Assembly (NCBI RefSeq): GCF_022898935.1
Contig: NZ_JALIRP010000001.1
Location: 372,001 to 436,000 of the forward strand
Source of the DNA: Paenibacillus mangrovi
GTDB lineage: Bacteria; Bacillota; Bacilli; Paenibacillales; Paenibacillaceae
DNA length: 64,000 nt
Direction: 5' to 3'
Under the pieces are notes generated by a model. The model saw only the letters and a program-made list of their open reading frames with translations. It did not search any database and was not told the DNA's origin. Position 1 is the stretch's first letter. Each line of letters starts with the position of its first letter. Below are positions 45,173 to 55,490 of the stretch, piece by piece. The position numbers and the translations under genes are program-made.

Positions 45173-46072
45173 GTGAACAAAGTCAGAAAAGCGATTATTC
45201 CAGCAGCGGGTCTTGGGACACGGTTTCTGCCGGCAACCAAGGCTATGCCCAAGGAAATGCTTCCAATCGTCGATAAGCCGACCATCCAGTATATCGTGGA
45301 GGAAGCGATCGCGGCGGGCATTGAGGATATCATCATCGTTACGGGAAAAGGCAAGCGCTCGATTGAGGATCACTTCGACTACTCTTTCGAACTTGAACAT
45401 ACACTGCAGCAGAAGGGAAAGTTGGAAGTTCTGGAATCGGTTCGCCGCTCTTCGGCTGTCGAGATTCACTACATCCGCCAGAAGGAAGCCAAGGGACTCG
45501 GTCATGCCATATGGTGTGCACGGAATTTTATAGGCAACGAACCATTCGCGGTGCTGTTGGGGGATGATGTTGTGAGATCGGAAGTGCCTTGTATAGGCCA
45601 GCTTGTCTCGCAATACGAAACTTATGGGACTTCCGTGGTAGGAGTAGGCCATGTTCCGGCTGACCAGACCCATCGTTATGGGGTCATCGATCCGCTGCAT
45701 GTGCTGGATCATGCGGGTACTGCCTATAAACTGCTCAGGGTTGTGGAAAAGCCAGCTCCCGGCGAGGCTCCCTCCAATCTGGCTATTATCGGCCGTTATG
45801 TGCTGACGCCAGAGATTTTTGGCTATCTGGAGCGTCAGGAAGCAGGGTACGGAGGAGAGATTCAACTGACAGATGCCATTCAGCGGTTAATTGAAGAGAA
45901 AGGTTGTATCGGCTATGTCTTTGATGGGGAGCGATTTGATGTCGGCGAAAAGCTTGGCTACATTTTAACCACCATTGATTTCGCGCTGCATCAGGAGGAC
46001 CTGAGGCTTCCTCTTCTGGCGGCCATGGACCGGATTCTGCAAATGGAGAAGCAGGAAAAAGCCGTATATTAG
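45173..46072 (+). CDS. galU: UTP-glucose-1-phosphate uridylyltransferase
   Basis: GalU/GtaB makes UDP-glucose from glucose-1-phosphate. The 299-residue protein has the nucleotidyltransferase N-terminus ([19 protein letters not shown]), the UTP-binding [13 protein letters not shown] and [14 protein letters not shown] 45173 is preferred since AAGGGGGAGAAGG precedes it; ATGs at 45146 and 45155 lie before the site. It follows the leader RNA and starts the biosynthetic part of the operon. Confidence 0.94.
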   Translation: MNKVRKAIIPAAGLGTRFLPATKAMPKEMLPIVDKPTIQYIVEEAIAAGIEDIIIVTGKGKRSIEDHFDYSFELEHTLQQKGKLEVLESVRRSSAVEIHYIRQKEAKGLGHAIWCARNFIGNEPFAVLLGDDVVRSEVPCIGQLVSQYETYGTSVVGVGHVPADQTHRYGVIDPLHVLDHAGTAYKLLRVVEKPAPGEAPSNLAIIGRYVLTPEIFGYLERQEAGYGGEIQLTDAIQRLIEEKGCIGYVFDGERFDVGEKLGYILTTIDFALHQEDLRLPLLAAMDRILQMEKQEKAVY

Positions 46073-46115
46073 TGCTCAATTATTTCATTAATTTGATAAT
46101 AAGGCAGGGACTCCA

Positions 46116-47378
46116 ATGGTGAAGAAAGTTTGTGTGGTGGGACTCGGATATATCGGTCTTCCGACAGCCAGTCTACTGGCTATGAGAGGCTTTCAGGTGC
46201 ACGGTGTTGACGTTAACATACATACCGTAGAAGGCATTAACCAGGGCAAGGTTCATATTACTGAGCCGGAATTGGACCGCGCTGTACAGAGTGCTGTTCA
46301 AAGCGGGCTGCTTCAGGCTTCCACGGTCCCGGCAGAAGCGGATATTTTTATTTTGGCGGTTCCGACACCATTTCGTGAAAACAACAGACCCGATTTGACA
46401 TATGTAGAGCAGGCGGCAAAGGCGGTCATTCCATTCCTAAGGCCTGGAAATCTGATCATTCTCGAATCGACAAGCCCGGTGGGTACAACGGAACGGATTG
46501 CAGATTGGATCATGGAAGCGAGAGAAGATTTGAGTTTATCGGATTCACTTCTATATAACCGTATTTATATATCTTATTGTCCCGAGCGTGTGCTTCCAGG
46601 TCAAATCATGCATGAACTGGTTGAAAATGACCGCATTATCGGTGGCATCGATGAAGCTTCCACGCGCTGGACAGCCGATTTTTACAAGCATTTTGTCAAG
46701 GGAGCTATTCTTGAAACCAATGCCCGGACGGCTGAAATGGCCAAGTTGACGGAAAATTCATTTCGGGATGTCAATATTGCCTTTGCAAATGAACTGTCGC
46801 TGATCTGTGATCATCTGGATATCGATGTGTGGGAGCTGATTCGTCTCGCCAATCACCACCCAAGAGTGAATATCCTTCAGCCCGGGCCTGGAGTTGGCGG
46901 TCACTGCATTGCAGTCGATCCTTGGTTCCTGGTCGATGCGGCTCCGGAGCAGGCCAAGCTTATACATACTGCCCGAATCGTAAATGATCAAAAGCCCAGG
47001 CATGTGGTAGATAAGGTACTGCAGCTTGCCGCCAGGCTGAGATCGCCGGTGATTGCCTGTCTGGGACTGTCCTTCAAAGCGAACATTGACGATTTGCGCG
47101 AAAGTCCGTCCATGGCGATCGTAGAACATCTGACGAAGACGGAAGCAGCCACCTTGTATGTTGCTGAGCCTCATATTAAGCAGCTGCCGGAACGTTTGCA
47201 ATATGAAAATGTGTTTTTCGCAGATGCGGAGGAAGCGATACGGAAGGCGGATATCGTCCTGCTGCTAGTGAACCATGAAGCCTTTCGCTCCATAAGCCCT
47301 GATCTATTACAGGAGAAGATTGTTGTGGATACAAGGGGCTTTTTCCTTCAGGCTGCCCGAGTGGAAGTGGGCGTGTAA
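46116..47378 (+). CDS. wecC: UDP-sugar 6-dehydrogenase, WecC type
   Basis: This 420-residue NAD-dependent dehydrogenase has GLGYIGLPTA at the N-terminus and the catalytic Cys in GVGGHCIAVDPWF. The second NAD domain has SFKANIDDLRESPS. The PTPF, STSPVGTT and HHPRVNI motifs place it with the UDP-N-acetylmannosamine or UDP-GlcNAc dehydrogenases rather than UDP-glucose dehydrogenase. It would supply a uronic acid residue. A WecB-type epimerase is not seen, so a GlcNAc-based product is possible. Confidence 0.88.
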   Translation: MVKKVCVVGLGYIGLPTASLLAMRGFQVHGVDVNIHTVEGINQGKVHITEPELDRAVQSAVQSGLLQASTVPAEADIFILAVPTPFRENNRPDLTYVEQAAKAVIPFLRPGNLIILESTSPVGTTERIADWIMEAREDLSLSDSLLYNRIYISYCPERVLPGQIMHELVENDRIIGGIDEASTRWTADFYKHFVKGAILETNARTAEMAKLTENSFRDVNIAFANELSLICDHLDIDVWELIRLANHHPRVNILQPGPGVGGHCIAVDPWFLVDAAPEQAKLIHTARIVNDQKPRHVVDKVLQLAARLRSPVIACLGLSFKANIDDLRESPSMAIVEHLTKTEAATLYVAEPHIKQLPERLQYENVFFADAEEAIRKADIVLLLVNHEAFRSISPDLLQEKIVVDTRGFFLQAARVEVGV

Positions 47379-47381
47379 AGA

Positions 47382-49370
47382 ATGTCGACGGTTCAAACCA
47401 AAATCAGGCGTTTGATGGAAATGCCCCTTCGTGCTGCGATGAAGAAAATTGCCGACAAAGCAATCCAAGAGGCACGGTTTGCTTACAGACAGTACCGGAT
47501 AAGTCGCTCGCCCATTACACTGCGGCCGGAGCTGTTTAGGTCCTTTGAATCCTCGAGTCATTTCCTCGTCGATCCGGCAAAACGCCAGCAGTATAAGGAA
47601 GTGCTGATCGCGGAGGGGCTAAACCAGGAGATTATCCGCGATGCGGACCAAATCTGCGAGCATGTGTTTAACCTGCTTGGTTCAGGAGATGTCCATCTTG
47701 GATCGTCACTGCCTTGGCATGAGGACTTCAAGACAGGGTTTCGGTGGGAAAACAAATTTTATAAATGGATTAAAATCGTTGACCTAGACAATGTTGCGGA
47801 CGTGAAGGTTCCTTGGGAACTTTCCCGTTTTCAGCATTTGTTTACGTTTGGTAAAGCCTACTGGCTGACGGATGACGAAAAGTATGCATGTGAGTTTAAG
47901 GCACAGATAGATGACTGGATATTGCGAAACCCGGTAGAAATGTCGGTCAACTGGAGCTGCGCCATGGATGTTGCCATCCGTGCGGCCAATTGGATTGCCG
48001 CGGTTCCTTTTTTCCGGAAAAGCCCGTCCATACCGGATTCCTTCTGGGAAAGCCTTCATGCCACGTTATACCTGCATGGTGTCTTCATCCGCGGCAACCT
48101 GGAGAATACTGGGGAGCATACGGGCAATCATTATACGGCTAATTTGGCCGGATTGGTCGCGTTGGGCTTATATTTTGGTAGCTTCACCTTGCAGTCAAAT
48201 CAGCCTCATGGCGGAAGCCCTGAAGAATGGCTCAGCTTCGGAATGACAGAGATGGAAAAGGAAATGTTCGTACAAGTCAATGGGGATGGAACGAACTACG
48301 AAGCTTCCACTTCATATCACCGTCTCGTTGCTGAAATGTTTCTGGTAACAACAATATGGTGCTCCCAAAACGGTCTATATTTCTCAGATCGCTATCTGAA
48401 GCGTCTTGAAAAAATGCATGAATTTATGCTGAGCATCATGAAGCCGAACGGATTGACTCCGCTGGTTGGCGATGCTGACGATGGCAGGTATCTCATCGTA
48501 TCCCGTTACGGCAGTTGGGTACGTAGTGATTTTCGCCATCTGATGGCAGTGGCTGGTGAATTCTTTGACCGGGATGATTTCCGGGCTGCCGGTCTAGGCA
48601 GCGCAGAGGATGCGTTGTGGATTGCCGGACGAATAAAACCTGTCTTGGAGCAGGGAGATACTCTCATGAAATCCTCCGCTTTCTCGGATGGCGGTTACTA
48701 CGTCCTGCGCAGTAGGGAGGCATACTGCCTGATCCGCTGCGGAGAGTTGTCTTTTCATGGCCATGGGGCGCACAGTCACAATGACCAGCTCAGCTTTGAG
48801 CTGAACGTGAAGGGACAGGATATTATTGTCGATCCCGGTTCATATGTCTATTCGGCAGATTTCCGGGCCAGGAACCTCTTCCGCAGCACGGCTGTCCATA
48901 GCACGCTGCAGATTGACGAACTAGAGCAGAATGACATCGAAGAACGGAATTTGTTTTTGTTGCGTGAGCAGACTTTTGCGTTATGTGATTCTTTTACGGA
49001 TCATCATTTTTCCGGGAGTCACCAAGGTTATCTGACAAAAGCGGGATTTATTCATAGACGCGAGATGAAGCTGGAAGAAGCGGGGCTGGTTATTGTCGAT
49101 ACGATGGAGAAAGTCGGCGTGAGCTCCGATCCAGCTCCATCGGTATCCATCTCGTTAATGCTGGCTCCAGGGGTTAAAGTAACCGGACATCAGATGAACT
49201 GGGTTCTCGAAACCAGTGGATGCAGGGTTGCCATTGCTTTTGAGGGAGCTGCAGAAGTAATGCTTCATGATGCATGGGTATCCGCAAGCTATGGAACTCG
49301 TATTCGAAGTCAATTGCTGCGGGTGCATACCCGTAATCTAAGTCTGAAGATGAACATTCGTTGGGAATAA
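47382..49370 (+). CDS. Heparinase II/III-like polysaccharide lyase
   Basis: This 662-residue protein has an alpha-helical toroid in its N-terminal half (about 90-370; NWSCAMDVAIRAANWIAAVP is one typical helix pair). The Heparinase II/III C-terminal domain (about 430-640) includes the catalytic-site motif FHGHGAHSHNDQLS and DPGSYVYS. It has no signal peptide. It would cleave uronic-acid linkages by beta-elimination, perhaps trimming or recycling the polymer made by this operon. Its gene starts 3 bases after the dehydrogenase stop. The substrate is inferred from context. Confidence 0.87.
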   Translation: MSTVQTKIRRLMEMPLRAAMKKIADKAIQEARFAYRQYRISRSPITLRPELFRSFESSSHFLVDPAKRQQYKEVLIAEGLNQEIIRDADQICEHVFNLLGSGDVHLGSSLPWHEDFKTGFRWENKFYKWIKIVDLDNVADVKVPWELSRFQHLFTFGKAYWLTDDEKYACEFKAQIDDWILRNPVEMSVNWSCAMDVAIRAANWIAAVPFFRKSPSIPDSFWESLHATLYLHGVFIRGNLENTGEHTGNHYTANLAGLVALGLYFGSFTLQSNQPHGGSPEEWLSFGMTEMEKEMFVQVNGDGTNYEASTSYHRLVAEMFLVTTIWCSQNGLYFSDRYLKRLEKMHEFMLSIMKPNGLTPLVGDADDGRYLIVSRYGSWVRSDFRHLMAVAGEFFDRDDFRAAGLGSAEDALWIAGRIKPVLEQGDTLMKSSAFSDGGYYVLRSREAYCLIRCGELSFHGHGAHSHNDQLSFELNVKGQDIIVDPGSYVYSADFRARNLFRSTAVHSTLQIDELEQNDIEERNLFLLREQTFALCDSFTDHHFSGSHQGYLTKAGFIHRREMKLEEAGLVIVDTMEKVGVSSDPAPSVSISLMLAPGVKVTGHQMNWVLETSGCRVAIAFEGAAEVMLHDAWVSASYGTRIRSQLLRVHTRNLSLKMNIRWE

Positions 49371-49387
49371 AACGGGGGAGCTAAGTC

Positions 49388-51559
49388 ATGAATCAAGTCA
49401 TTATTAGACAAGGAACTGCTGTCGTTGAACAAATTCCGGCACCTGAGATTCAAAAGGGAACCGTACTTGTACAGGTTGATCATTCATGCATTTCCATCGG
49501 AACCGAAATCAGTGGTCTACGAACAAGCGGTGTTCCACTGTGGAAGCGGGCGGTTCAGCAGCCGGACAAAGTTAGGAAGCTGATGAGAATTGTCGCTACA
49601 CAGGGCTTGTCTCACACGCGAAATATGCTCAAAGTGAAAACGAGCGCGGGACAGCCTTCGGGTTATTCTGCAGCGGGAACGGTCATCGAAGTAGGGGAGG
49701 GCATCACAGACCTGAAAGCAGGGGAACGTGTAGCCTGCGCGGGAGCGCAGTTTGCCCATCACGCAGACATCATCCGGGTTCCCCGGAATTTGGTCACACC
49801 AGTGCCTGAAGGCTTGGGCTTGGCGGAAGCCAGCACGGTAACGCTCGGAGCGATTGCCATGCAAGGTCTCCGCCGCGCTGCTCCCACGCTCGGGGAGACA
49901 TTTGTGGTGATCGGACTCGGCATCCTAGGGCAGTTGACCGTGCAGCTGCTGAAGGCAAATGGCTGCCGGGTTATTGGTACCGACTTGGATGACAGCAGGA
50001 TCACCATGGCGAAGGAGATGGGGATGGATCTGGCCATACAGCCAAGGGAGGATAATGGTGTTGAAGCCGCTCTCCGGCTCACGGACGGCGTGGGTGCAGA
50101 CGGTGTTATTATTACGGCAGCGACCAAGTCGAGTGTGATCCTGTCCGATGCGTTCCGGATGACAAGGAAGAAAGGCCGCGTCGTGGTCGTCGGAGATGTG
50201 GGGCTTGAGATCAACCGCGCTGACATCTATGAAAAAGAGCTCGACTTTTATATCTCTACCTCCTATGGACCTGGAAGATACGACCGGAATTATGAAGAGA
50301 AGGGGCAGGATTATCCACTTGGATATGTGCGCTGGACGGAAAACCGGAATATGAGGGAGTACTTGAAGCTGACTGCGGAAGGGAAAATTCAGCTTGGACC
50401 GATGATTTCACGAGTATTTCCGATTGAAGAAGCACCTGAAGCGTATGAATATATTCAGCATGCTGCGGCAAAGCCGATGATGGTTCTGCTATCTTATCCG
50501 AAAAAGGCCGAAACCTCCGGATCCGCACATCGGGTTACCGTTAATCTCCGGCCGCAGCATTTCCAGAGAAGTGGACAAAAGATACGTATCGGATTGATTG
50601 GAGCCGGTGAATTCGCCAAAAATATGCATCTCCCGAATATCAAAGCTTTATCCGGAACCTATGAACTGCAGGCGGTCATGAGCCAAACTGGCTACAATGC
50701 CGCCGAGACGGCCAAACAGTTTGGGGCCGTATATGCGGCGACAAGCTATCCGCTGCTTCTGCAGGACCCCGAAATCGATGCGGTTCTGATTGCCACCCGG
50801 CATGATACACACGCTCCGATTATTCTGGATGCACTGCGGGCCGGCAAGCATGTATATGTCGAGAAGCCGCTGGCTCTTACCCGTGATCAGCTCGAGGATA
50901 TTCAGCAGTTCTATGAGGAGATTCCGGAAGGGAATGCCTCCCCGGTATTGATTACCGGCTTCAACCGGAGATTTTCACCCTACGCGGTGAAGATCAAGGA
51001 GCTCGTTGAGCAGCGTACTAATCCTATGATTTTGAATTACCGCATGAATGCCGGTTATCTTCCGCTGGATCACTGGACCCAGACTGAAGAAGGGGGAGGA
51101 CGCAATCTCGGGGAATGCTGCCATATTTATGATTTATTCACCTATCTGACAGGCAGCAGGGTGCAGCGGATTCGCGTCTCCCATCTCCAACCGGCAACGA
51201 AGTTTTATTCGCATACGGATAACTTTGTGGCAACGATGGAGTTTGCTGACGGTTCCGTTGCTTCGGTAACCTATACTGCTCTGGGCTCGAAAGATTATCC
51301 CAAGGAACAGATGGATATTTATGTGGATGGAAAAAATATTTTTCTGGATGACTACCGTAAATTATCCATCGCAGGCAGTAAAGCGAAAGGTATGGAAACG
51401 AAAATTAGCAGCAAAGGACAGCGGGAGACGCTCGAACGGTTTGCCGAAGCGGTTCAGGGACACAACGATTGGCCGATTCCGTTATGGCAGCAGGTTCAGG
51501 CGACGGAGATTGCCCTCGAAGTTGAACGATCATTATCTAAAGGAATGATGAACCTATGA
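49388..51559 (+). CDS. Two-domain oxidoreductase (MDR plus Gfo/Idh/MocA)
   Basis: This 723-residue fusion has an N-terminal medium-chain dehydrogenase (about 1-375; GLGILGQLTVQLLKANGCRV) and a C-terminal Gfo/Idh/MocA domain (about 395-720; RIGLIGAGEFAKNMHLPNI, then YVEKPLALT). Such fusions sit beside heparinase-like lyases in polysaccharide loci and probably modify a UDP-sugar. The exact reaction is unknown. GGGGGAG lies 7 bases before the ATG. Its stop overlaps the next start in ATGA. Confidence 0.88.
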   Translation: MNQVIIRQGTAVVEQIPAPEIQKGTVLVQVDHSCISIGTEISGLRTSGVPLWKRAVQQPDKVRKLMRIVATQGLSHTRNMLKVKTSAGQPSGYSAAGTVIEVGEGITDLKAGERVACAGAQFAHHADIIRVPRNLVTPVPEGLGLAEASTVTLGAIAMQGLRRAAPTLGETFVVIGLGILGQLTVQLLKANGCRVIGTDLDDSRITMAKEMGMDLAIQPREDNGVEAALRLTDGVGADGVIITAATKSSVILSDAFRMTRKKGRVVVVGDVGLEINRADIYEKELDFYISTSYGPGRYDRNYEEKGQDYPLGYVRWTENRNMREYLKLTAEGKIQLGPMISRVFPIEEAPEAYEYIQHAAAKPMMVLLSYPKKAETSGSAHRVTVNLRPQHFQRSGQKIRIGLIGAGEFAKNMHLPNIKALSGTYELQAVMSQTGYNAAETAKQFGAVYAATSYPLLLQDPEIDAVLIATRHDTHAPIILDALRAGKHVYVEKPLALTRDQLEDIQQFYEEIPEGNASPVLITGFNRRFSPYAVKIKELVEQRTNPMILNYRMNAGYLPLDHWTQTEEGGGRNLGECCHIYDLFTYLTGSRVQRIRVSHLQPATKFYSHTDNFVATMEFADGSVASVTYTALGSKDYPKEQMDIYVDGKNIFLDDYRKLSIAGSKAKGMETKISSKGQRETLERFAEAVQGHNDWPIPLWQQVQATEIALEVERSLSKGMMNL

Positions 51560-52905
51560 GTTTCACCAAAGTGGCTGCCAAACAGATTTTATCGTATTTC
51601 CCGTTCCGCTACGTCAATGTCGGCAGAGAATTTCATCAGTGGCTGAACAAGTTCGAGCAGATGAAGAATATGAGCTACGAACAAATTAGTCAGGCCCAGC
51701 TTCAATCCATGAAAGATATCGTCTCGCTGGCTTATGATCAAACTTTATTTTACAAACAGCTGTATGACAAACACGGCTTCCACCCGCGCATGCTAAAGGA
51801 CTTCAGCGATGTGGAGCGTATTCCGGTAATCCATAAAGAGGATGTTAGGATGCACGGAAGGGAGATGGTGGTCTCCAAATATTCACCGGATAAACTGAAA
51901 CAAATAGGGACCAGCGGAACGACGGGTACAGCACTCACCTTATATACGAACCGAACTGTGGAACAGCGGGAGTGGGCTGCAATCTGCTTCCAATGGGCTA
52001 ATGTTGGATATAAGCCGGGAGACGGGCGAGTGGAATTCCGCGGAGCGCTGCCGAGCGGCAAATTGTACATACTGGACAGGTACTCCAGAGTTTTAAAAAT
52101 AAATACGACAGCCATCACGGAACATAATATCAGGGAGATCATGGATGCTATTTTGGCGTCCGGATATGAATACCTGTATGGCTTTCCATCCGGCCTTGCG
52201 CTGTTCACCAAATTCCTGGTGGATCAACAGCTGACGACGTTATATCAGCCCAATGCCATTTTGCTCGCTTGCGAGATGGTTCATGATTATCAGGTGCATC
52301 TGATCAGCAGCGTATTTTCCAAGTCGAAATTGTTTGCTCACTACGGCCAGACGGAAAAAGTGGCTTTAGGCGGATGGATTGATGAGTCCCGCGCATATTA
52401 TTTTCTGCCTTTATACAGCTACGTGGAGCAAAACCAAAAGACCAGTGCGATCATTGGAACCTCCTTTCTAAACGATGTGATGCCACTGATCCGTTATGAA
52501 TTAACTGATGCTGCATCGCCTTTTAATCAGGAACCGTTGCAAGGTATGGAATATTTGTTTCCGGTGATTCGTTCCATTGATGGCCGCATGGGTGAAATCA
52601 TGTACAAGCCGAATGGAGATATGCTTCCTTCACCACTGGTCGCTATTGCGTTAAGAGGAACCAAGACCTTCAGCGCTTGTAAGCTGATCCAGCACCGTTA
52701 TGATCTGATTGAGATTGTAGTTGAATCCAGCCTGCCGGATGAGGTTGTGCAGGAAGAAATCAAATTGGTGGTGGAAAAGCTGACAAACTTGTTTACCATC
52801 GAGATGAATTTCAAGGTTTCGATCGTGCCTCATATCACCAGAACTGAAACTGGTAAGTTTAAGAATGTGGAGGTCAGGGTCGGAAAGGATCCGGTTATTG
52901 TATGA
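51556..52905 (+). CDS. CapK/PaaK-like adenylate-forming enzyme
   Basis: This 449-residue protein is related to phenylacetate-CoA ligase (PaaK) and CapK. The AMP-binding motif is GTSGTTGTALTLYTNR, and HYGQTEKVALGG follows. CapK-type members in capsule loci probably activate an acid for transfer to the polymer, perhaps the acyl group used by the GNAT or acyltransferase genes downstream. The start overlaps the previous stop (ATGA). The true acid is unknown. Confidence 0.85.
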   Translation: MSFTKVAAKQILSYFPFRYVNVGREFHQWLNKFEQMKNMSYEQISQAQLQSMKDIVSLAYDQTLFYKQLYDKHGFHPRMLKDFSDVERIPVIHKEDVRMHGREMVVSKYSPDKLKQIGTSGTTGTALTLYTNRTVEQREWAAICFQWANVGYKPGDGRVEFRGALPSGKLYILDRYSRVLKINTTAITEHNIREIMDAILASGYEYLYGFPSGLALFTKFLVDQQLTTLYQPNAILLACEMVHDYQVHLISSVFSKSKLFAHYGQTEKVALGGWIDESRAYYFLPLYSYVEQNQKTSAIIGTSFLNDVMPLIRYELTDAASPFNQEPLQGMEYLFPVIRSIDGRMGEIMYKPNGDMLPSPLVAIALRGTKTFSACKLIQHRYDLIEIVVESSLPDEVVQEEIKLVVEKLTNLFTIEMNFKVSIVPHITRTETGKFKNVEVRVGKDPVIV

Positions 52906-54017
52906 AAATAATTATGATAGGTCCGGTTCCTCCTCCAATCGGGGGTATCTCGGTTCATATTCAGAGGCTCTCTGCTGTGCTGAGAGAACATCATATGGAT
53001 TGCACCATATACAATGAATCAAACCGAGCGGACGCACAGCAGCATATTATTGCCATTGGCAGCTATAAAAAATTGTTATTCAAGATTCCCTTTATTCGCG
53101 GGGATCTTTTTCATTTTCACACGATTGATCCACGGTTGCGAATGCTTCTGGGATTCTATAAACTGCTGGGCAAAAAGATCATGCTGACCATTCACGGCGA
53201 AAGTTTGTCACAGCAGCTTCAGCAAGCGGGTCCTATGAAGAGGAAGCTGCTCTTGGCAAGCTTGAAGCGGATCGATCATATCGTATCTGTCAGTGAAAGG
53301 ACGACGAAAATGCTGCTTGATCTCGGCTTCAATTCTGATCAGGTAAGCACTATTCCAGCGTATATTCATCCGGTAGAACGAATGGAAGATGAAAGGGCGC
53401 TTCCTGCGGAGGTCCATCAGTTTATGGATCATCCGGACTTTGTCATCAGTGCTAACGGTTTTGTCCGGTTGTTTCAAAATTATGATCTGTACGGCATCGA
53501 TCTCCTGATTGAACTTGTGAAGGATCTAACAGAAAACCTTATTCCTGTGCGCATGCTGTTTGCGCTTCTTGGTGCTGCAGATCAAAGTGCTGACGAGCGG
53601 AGATATTATGAGGCTATGAAGCAGAGGATTATGGACTACGGCCTCGCTGAACGCTTTTATTTTTATGAAGCAGCCAACACCGAGCTTTACCCGATCTTGA
53701 AAAAAAGCCGATTGTTTATCCGCCCAACCTGTATGGATGGCTATGGGGTGTCGATTGCAGAGTCGCTTCATTACAAGGTACCGGCGGTTGCAAGTAATGT
53801 ATGCAGAAGACCGGAAGGTACGATTCTGTTTCAATCCCGCGATCTGACGGATCTAAAGGGAGTTGTGCGGCAAGTAATACATGATTACGAGAACTGCAAG
53901 CAATCCGTATCGGATGCGATAACGGAAGATTATGCAGCCGATCTGATTGCGGTGTATCGCCGGATTTCAGATCCCAAGCCTTTGAAAGGCAAAGTGATGT
54001 CCCGTGCAAACCGATAA
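52902..54017 (+). CDS. Glycosyltransferase, GT4
   Basis: This 371-residue GT-B glycosyltransferase has the N-terminal PPPIGGISVHIQRLS and a C-terminal acceptor/donor EX7E-like region RPTCMDGYGVSIAESL. It adds one sugar to the lipid-linked repeat; donor and linkage are unknown. It overlaps the previous gene by ATGA and the next by 14 bases. Confidence 0.88.
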   Translation: MKIIMIGPVPPPIGGISVHIQRLSAVLREHHMDCTIYNESNRADAQQHIIAIGSYKKLLFKIPFIRGDLFHFHTIDPRLRMLLGFYKLLGKKIMLTIHGESLSQQLQQAGPMKRKLLLASLKRIDHIVSVSERTTKMLLDLGFNSDQVSTIPAYIHPVERMEDERALPAEVHQFMDHPDFVISANGFVRLFQNYDLYGIDLLIELVKDLTENLIPVRMLFALLGAADQSADERRYYEAMKQRIMDYGLAERFYFYEAANTELYPILKKSRLFIRPTCMDGYGVSIAESLHYKVPAVASNVCRRPEGTILFQSRDLTDLKGVVRQVIHDYENCKQSVSDAITEDYAADLIAVYRRISDPKPLKGKVMSRANR

Positions 54018-55485
54018 TCAAAAGATGCTGTCAAGCGGCGCGATTTACCTGTGCTTCTCTGTCTTGACACAACTTGTCAATCTGCTGCTTATTCCCTTGT
54101 ACACAAGGAATTTATCTCAGGAACAATTTGGACAATACGATCTTATCATCAGCGTTCAGATGCTGCTTGCGTTGATTATCACAATGGGCGTACATTCCGG
54201 AATGATCCGATTTTTTAATGAGTTTACCGATAAGCAGGAGCTCCGGAATACAGCACTGACGTTTGCTTTCTTGTGGGGTGTATTATGCATTGGGGGAGCT
54301 TGGGCTGTCAGCCCCTGGATCTCGCCGCTGTTGTTCGACCACAGCACGAATACGAATCTGTTTATTCCTTATGTAGTTATGATCTCGGTGTTTTCATGCT
54401 TTAATGTGATCTACTCCAGCTTCTATACCATGCAGTTTAAAGCTATGAAATCCAGCAGCATTCAGTTCTCAATTATTGTATCTACTCTTGTTCTTGCTCT
54501 GTACTTTTTTATCCATTTGCAAATGGGTGTCATCGGCATATTGAGAGCCCAGCTCCTTGCAAATGTACTTGTGTTCACGACGCTGTTACTTATGAATCTC
54601 AGAACATATCGTTTTATCCTGAAGCGGGAACCGCTCCGCAAAATGCTGAGTTATGGCACTGGCCTGCTGCTTGGGGATATATCCGCTTGGGTTCTAAGTT
54701 TAAGTGATCGTTTTCTGATCAAAGGATATCTGAATTTGTCCTCCGTCGCGGTCTATTCCATCGGATATAAAATCGGCATGCTGATCAGTCCGGTTTTCAT
54801 ATCACCCTTTATGTCTGTATTTACCGCTTTTAAGTTCAAGGCTTATAAGGATGAGGACGGACCAGAAAAGATTCGAAAAATGTTTAAGCTCTACAATTTT
54901 TTCGGCTGGTTATGTGTTCTGGGATTATCCCTGTTTGCAGATGTGGCGGTTCGACTGGTGGCAACGGAGGAATACAGCACTGCCGGGTACTTAATACCGA
55001 TGATTTCTTTTTCCTATTTCCTGTCAGGAAGCGTGGCATTTTACTCGCTTGGTTTGCATATCGCGAATCAAATGCGGACCAATTATCTGATTTCTCTGCT
55101 TGCTGCCATCATTAACGTTGTATGCAATATTGTTCTGATCCCATGGCTTGGAATTTATGGATCGGCCTTGGCGACTGTGATCTCATATGCAGTGACGAAT
55201 ATCGTTTTCTATCACTATGGTTCCAAATATTATCCGCTAAATTTGAGTGTTTTCTTTCCATATAAATATTTGATCCTGTATCTGCCGGTTTATGCTCTGC
55301 ATGCTGCATTGCTACCGATATTCCATACGCTGCTGCTTGAAATTTTGTTGAATATTCTTCTGGTTTTTATTTTTATTGCATGCAGCCTGCTCTTTAGATT
55401 TATTTCCAGTCACGAATTGCTCGGTAATCTACTGCCTGCTATCAGCCGCAAATTCAAAAAGATAAGCTTGAAGGGAGTTCAATAA
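54004..55485 (+). CDS. Oligosaccharide flippase, Wzx type
   Basis: This 493-residue integral membrane protein of the polysaccharide-transport (PST) family has about 14 helices. LIIPLYTRNLSQEQFGQYDL-like phrases (residues about 30-50) and GSALATVISYAVTN near 385 are typical of Wzx. It moves the lipid-linked repeat across the membrane. GTG 54004 overlaps the GT4 gene; an ATG at 54025 is also possible. Confidence 0.88.
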   Translation: MQTDNQKMLSSGAIYLCFSVLTQLVNLLLIPLYTRNLSQEQFGQYDLIISVQMLLALIITMGVHSGMIRFFNEFTDKQELRNTALTFAFLWGVLCIGGAWAVSPWISPLLFDHSTNTNLFIPYVVMISVFSCFNVIYSSFYTMQFKAMKSSSIQFSIIVSTLVLALYFFIHLQMGVIGILRAQLLANVLVFTTLLLMNLRTYRFILKREPLRKMLSYGTGLLLGDISAWVLSLSDRFLIKGYLNLSSVAVYSIGYKIGMLISPVFISPFMSVFTAFKFKAYKDEDGPEKIRKMFKLYNFFGWLCVLGLSLFADVAVRLVATEEYSTAGYLIPMISFSYFLSGSVAFYSLGLHIANQMRTNYLISLLAAIINVVCNIVLIPWLGIYGSALATVISYAVTNIVFYHYGSKYYPLNLSVFFPYKYLILYLPVYALHAALLPIFHTLLLEILLNILLVFIFIACSLLFRFISSHELLGNLLPAISRKFKKISLKGVQ

Positions 55486-55490
55486 GGTTC

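Noticed and set aside
45095..45865. 256-residue minus-strand ORF opposite galU
   Set aside because: It is antisense to a conserved gene and looks like a low-complexity His/Arg-rich shadow.
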